Assembly: GCA_036524155.1 (NCBI GenBank)
Contig: DATDCV010000017.1
Span: forward strand, 1 to 15,913
Length of the DNA stretch: 15,913 nt
Direction: 5' to 3'
Origin: DATDCV01 sp036524155
GTDB lineage: Bacteria; Verrucomicrobiota; Verrucomicrobiia; Limisphaerales; UBA8199
This document shows, one piece after another, positions 14,222-15,913 of the stretch (position 1 is its first letter; the number at the start of each line of letters is the position of its first letter). The translations under genes were made by a program, and so were the position numbers. The notes under the pieces are model-generated. The model was not told the DNA's origin. It searched no databases and worked only from the letters and a program-made list of their open reading frames with translations.

Positions 14222-14603
14222 GCCTTCGATTCGTGCTTTCCTTCACGGGCCTCAATGAACTTGGGGTAATCCGCGTTTTCGGTCGGTTTGGCTCATGTCG
14301 TTGGGAGTTGGGGGGGATTCACCCTTGGAACCAGAACAGAAACCAGAACAACGGCGGAGTAACGGATGAAGATGGGGAAAAACACAATCTGGCGTGGGTT
14401 CTGAAGGGTTGAGGGGGATTAGACGGCTGGAGGGGTGGAAACGTGCCGGGCATCCCCTCCTGCGTAATTCGGCCCTCGTTAAAGGGGGAACGCAGGAACG
14501 GACGGGGACAGGCTAACACCGTCGCACGTTTCGTGTCGGGACTGGCTGGCCTTTTGGATTCGTGGCGGCGGCAGCGTGCCAGAACACAATGGCCATTCGT
14601 TAT
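14222..14603. other. Gene-free stretch after tRNA-Arg
   Basis: I find no convincing gene on either strand. Open frames here are short or of low quality. There is a small direct repeat (ccagaaca at 14331-14338 and 14343-14350). GC content and texture differ from the coding regions, with runs such as gttgggggggattc. It looks like decayed or non-coding flank between the tRNA and the recombinase remnant. Confidence 0.5.
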
Positions 14604-14734
14604 TTGACCATCGGTCTTCCGAATTCTCATGCGAGCCGAGCGAAGCTTTTGAACGATGACCGGTTTTTCCCATTGGCTGATTGCTCCCAACATCTGCCGC
14701 ATCAGAGTTCGGGTCGGGTCCGCATCTTCTTGGC
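14604..14734 (-). pseudogene. Serine recombinase (resolvase) remnant
   Basis: On the - strand a ~43-residue stretch reads SQEDADPTRTLMRQMLGAIS, then QWEKPVIVQKLRSARMR and IRKTDGQ. This is the signature at the end of the serine-recombinase catalytic domain and the start of the long E helix (typical DPTRxLxRQxLGAxxxxEKxxxVxKLRxAR). The similarity stops after KTDGQ, where the family normally continues with EGRKPYG, and I find no continuation in the other frames. The N-terminal part, with the catalytic Ser, should lie to the right but is replaced by IS21-type sequence. So it is a broken fragment, truncated on both sides and probably cut by the insertion at about 14735. Confidence 0.65.
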
Positions 14735-15913
14735 TGGCGACAATTAAAAGTTTCCAGTGACGATGATCAGTTTTCCGATGGTTTGGGGATGATGGCGGCG
14801 GCAGTTGCGCCGGAGGCCGAAAGCCCTGCAAGGCGGGCTGCCGTCGATGATCGCCAAACAACAATACCGAAAACTGATGAGCGAGTATCAAGCGACCGGA
14901 AACGTGACGAACAGTGCCATGAAGGCGGGGATGAGCCGCCGGATCGCGCGCAAGTATTTGCAGGCTGGCCAACCCCCGCAGGAGTTGCAGGCCAAGCACA
15001 CTTGGCGGACGCGGGAAGATCCGCTGGTGAAGATCTGGCCGCAAGCGCAAGCGATGCTGGAAGAGGCACCCGATTTGGAGGCCAAAGCCTTGTTCGAGTA
15101 TTGGTGGGAGCGTTCACCCTGGGCAGTGCAGGAGAAGCATCTGCGCACCTTTCAGCGCCGGGTTAAGCTATGGCGCCTGGCGCATGGGCCGGACAAGGAA
15201 GTGTTTTTTCCGCAAGACTGGGAGGCTGGGCGGGCGATGCAGTTGGACTGGACCAATGCCAACGAGTTGGCGGTGACGGTTGGCAGAGAGCCTTACGATC
15301 ATCTGCTTTGCCATTGCGTGCTGCCGCATTCCAACTGGGACTGGGCGACGCCGTGTTTATCGGAGTCGCTGCTCTCGTGCCGTCAAGGCTTGCAGGAAAC
15401 GTTGCACCGGCTGGGCAAGGCGCCGGGGGAACTGCGGGTGGATAACAGCAGCGCAGCCACGCACCGGGTTGGGGGTGGTGGGACAGGCCGGGAGTTCAAC
15501 GAGCAGTTCACGTCCTTGTGTGAACATTACGGGCTGGTTCCCCGGACCATTGGCATCGGCTGTCCCAACGAGAACGGGGACGTCGAGTCGAGCAACGGGC
15601 ACTTGAAGCGCCGCCTGCGGCAACACCTGTTGTTGCGGGGCAGCCGGGATTTCGATTCGGAAGCGGACTACGAAGGTTTTCTGCACCAGGTTTTGGAGCG
15701 AGGCAACCGGGGCCGACAGGAGAGCCTGGCGGTGGAGCTGGCGGTAATGAAGCCGCTGCCGCCGACCCGACTCAGCGAATATGACGAGGTGTTTTGCAGC
15801 GTGGGCTCGGCCAGCACGATCCGGGTCAAGAAAGTGGGTTACTCGGTGCCCGCACGGCTGATTGGCCAGGAGCTCAAGGTGGAAGTCTACGAGCGCGAAC
15901 TCAAACTTTATAG
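14735..15913 (+). mobile_element. IS21-family insertion sequence, left part only
   Basis: The element is recognised by its IstA transposase gene and runs past the right edge of the window, so istB and the right end are not visible. I place the left end near 14735 (tggcgacaattaaaag), because the recombinase homology on the other strand stops there and IS21 ends commonly start with TG. Between this point and istA are similar short units, aaagtttcc (14747-14755) and agttttcc (14769-14776). These could be the repeated transposase sites that IS21 elements carry near their ends. The exact end is inferred. Confidence 0.65.
14847..15913 (+). CDS. istA: IS21-family transposase IstA, 3' end outside window
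   Basis: The frame opens at ATG 14847 and stays open for 355 codons to the window edge. Residues ~8-50 form a helix-turn-helix (KLMSEYQATGNVTNSAMKAG, then MSRRIARKYL). The integrase-core DDE triad is visible: Asp134 in MQLDWTNA, Asp199 in LRVDNSS and Glu247 in CPNENGDVES, with spacings of 64 and 47 residues that fit the IS21 pattern. After the core come LKRRLRQHLLLRGSRDF and the C-terminal strand region KKVGYSVPARLIG that many IstA proteins share. It would catalyse cut-and-paste transposition together with the ATPase helper IstB, expected downstream. No frameshift or stop is seen, so the gene may be intact. Confidence 0.9.
   Translation, partial: MIAKQQYRKLMSEYQATGNVTNSAMKAGMSRRIARKYLQAGQPPQELQAKHTWRTREDPLVKIWPQAQAMLEEAPDLEAKALFEYWWERSPWAVQEKHLRTFQRRVKLWRLAHGPDKEVFFPQDWEAGRAMQLDWTNANELAVTVGREPYDHLLCHCVLPHSNWDWATPCLSESLLSCRQGLQETLHRLGKAPGELRVDNSSAATHRVGGGGTGREFNEQFTSLCEHYGLVPRTIGIGCPNENGDVESSNGHLKRRLRQHLLLRGSRDFDSEADYEGFLHQVLERGNRGRQESLAVELAVMKPLPPTRLSEYDEVFCSVGSASTIRVKKVGYSVPARLIGQELKVEVYERELKLY

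Noticed and set aside
14331..14350. Direct repeat ccagaaca as a possible att site or CRISPR unit
   Set aside because: It has only two 8-nt copies 4 nt apart, with no spacer structure, and does not match the tRNA 3' end.
14319..15050. 243-codon - strand frame as one intact gene
   Set aside because: Only ~43 codons (14604-14734) resemble a protein family. The rest crosses the IS21 left end and istA, so I call a fragment instead.

Overview
The window is GC-rich DNA with long, densely packed genes, nearly all on the + strand. The organism is most likely a member of the Verrucomicrobiota or a neighbouring phylum. The grounds are the short Bacteroidetes/fungal-like form of ketol-acid reductoisomerase, many B12-type radical SAM proteins, weak Shine-Dalgarno sites and large palindromic repeats between genes. 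This placement is an inference from recall, not from a search.

Region 1 (1-1119) is the 3' part of a B12-binding-type radical SAM gene that begins upstream of the window. A gap of about 480 nt (1120-1601) holds a 100-nt imperfect palindrome, a possible promoter and a doubtful small lipoprotein ORF.

Region 2 (1602-10377) is the centre of interest. It is a tightly packed seven-gene operon: acyl carrier protein, stand-alone condensation-fold acyltransferase, radical SAM/B12-fold protein, FAD-dependent oxidoreductase (FAD_oxidored type), AMP-forming acyl/aryl ligase, second radical SAM/B12-fold protein, and a CrtI/phytoene-desaturase-like FAD oxidoreductase. Four of the six junctions are 4-nt GTGA/ATGA stop-start overlaps. 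It reads as a dissociated carrier-protein assembly line: the ligase activates an acid, the ACP carries it, radical and flavin enzymes modify it, and the condensation protein transfers or releases it. I do not recognise the product. Three radical SAM proteins (counting the one in region 1) with a CrtI-like enzyme and an ACP recall the proposed ladderane-lipid clusters of anammox bacteria, but the FabF- and FabZ-type genes of those clusters are not in the window.

Region 3 (10378-14221) is more ordinary. After a 105-nt palindrome with 26-bp perfect arms come a LysR-type regulator, an M50-like membrane metalloprotease (HELTH), ilvN and ilvC of branched-chain amino acid synthesis, and a tRNA-Arg(CCG) with an encoded CCA. 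No ilvB lies beside ilvN.

Region 4 (14222-15913) is a scarred insertion zone. A short serine-recombinase remnant on the - strand is cut where an IS21-family element begins. That element's IstA transposase (DDE triad visible) runs off the right edge of the window.
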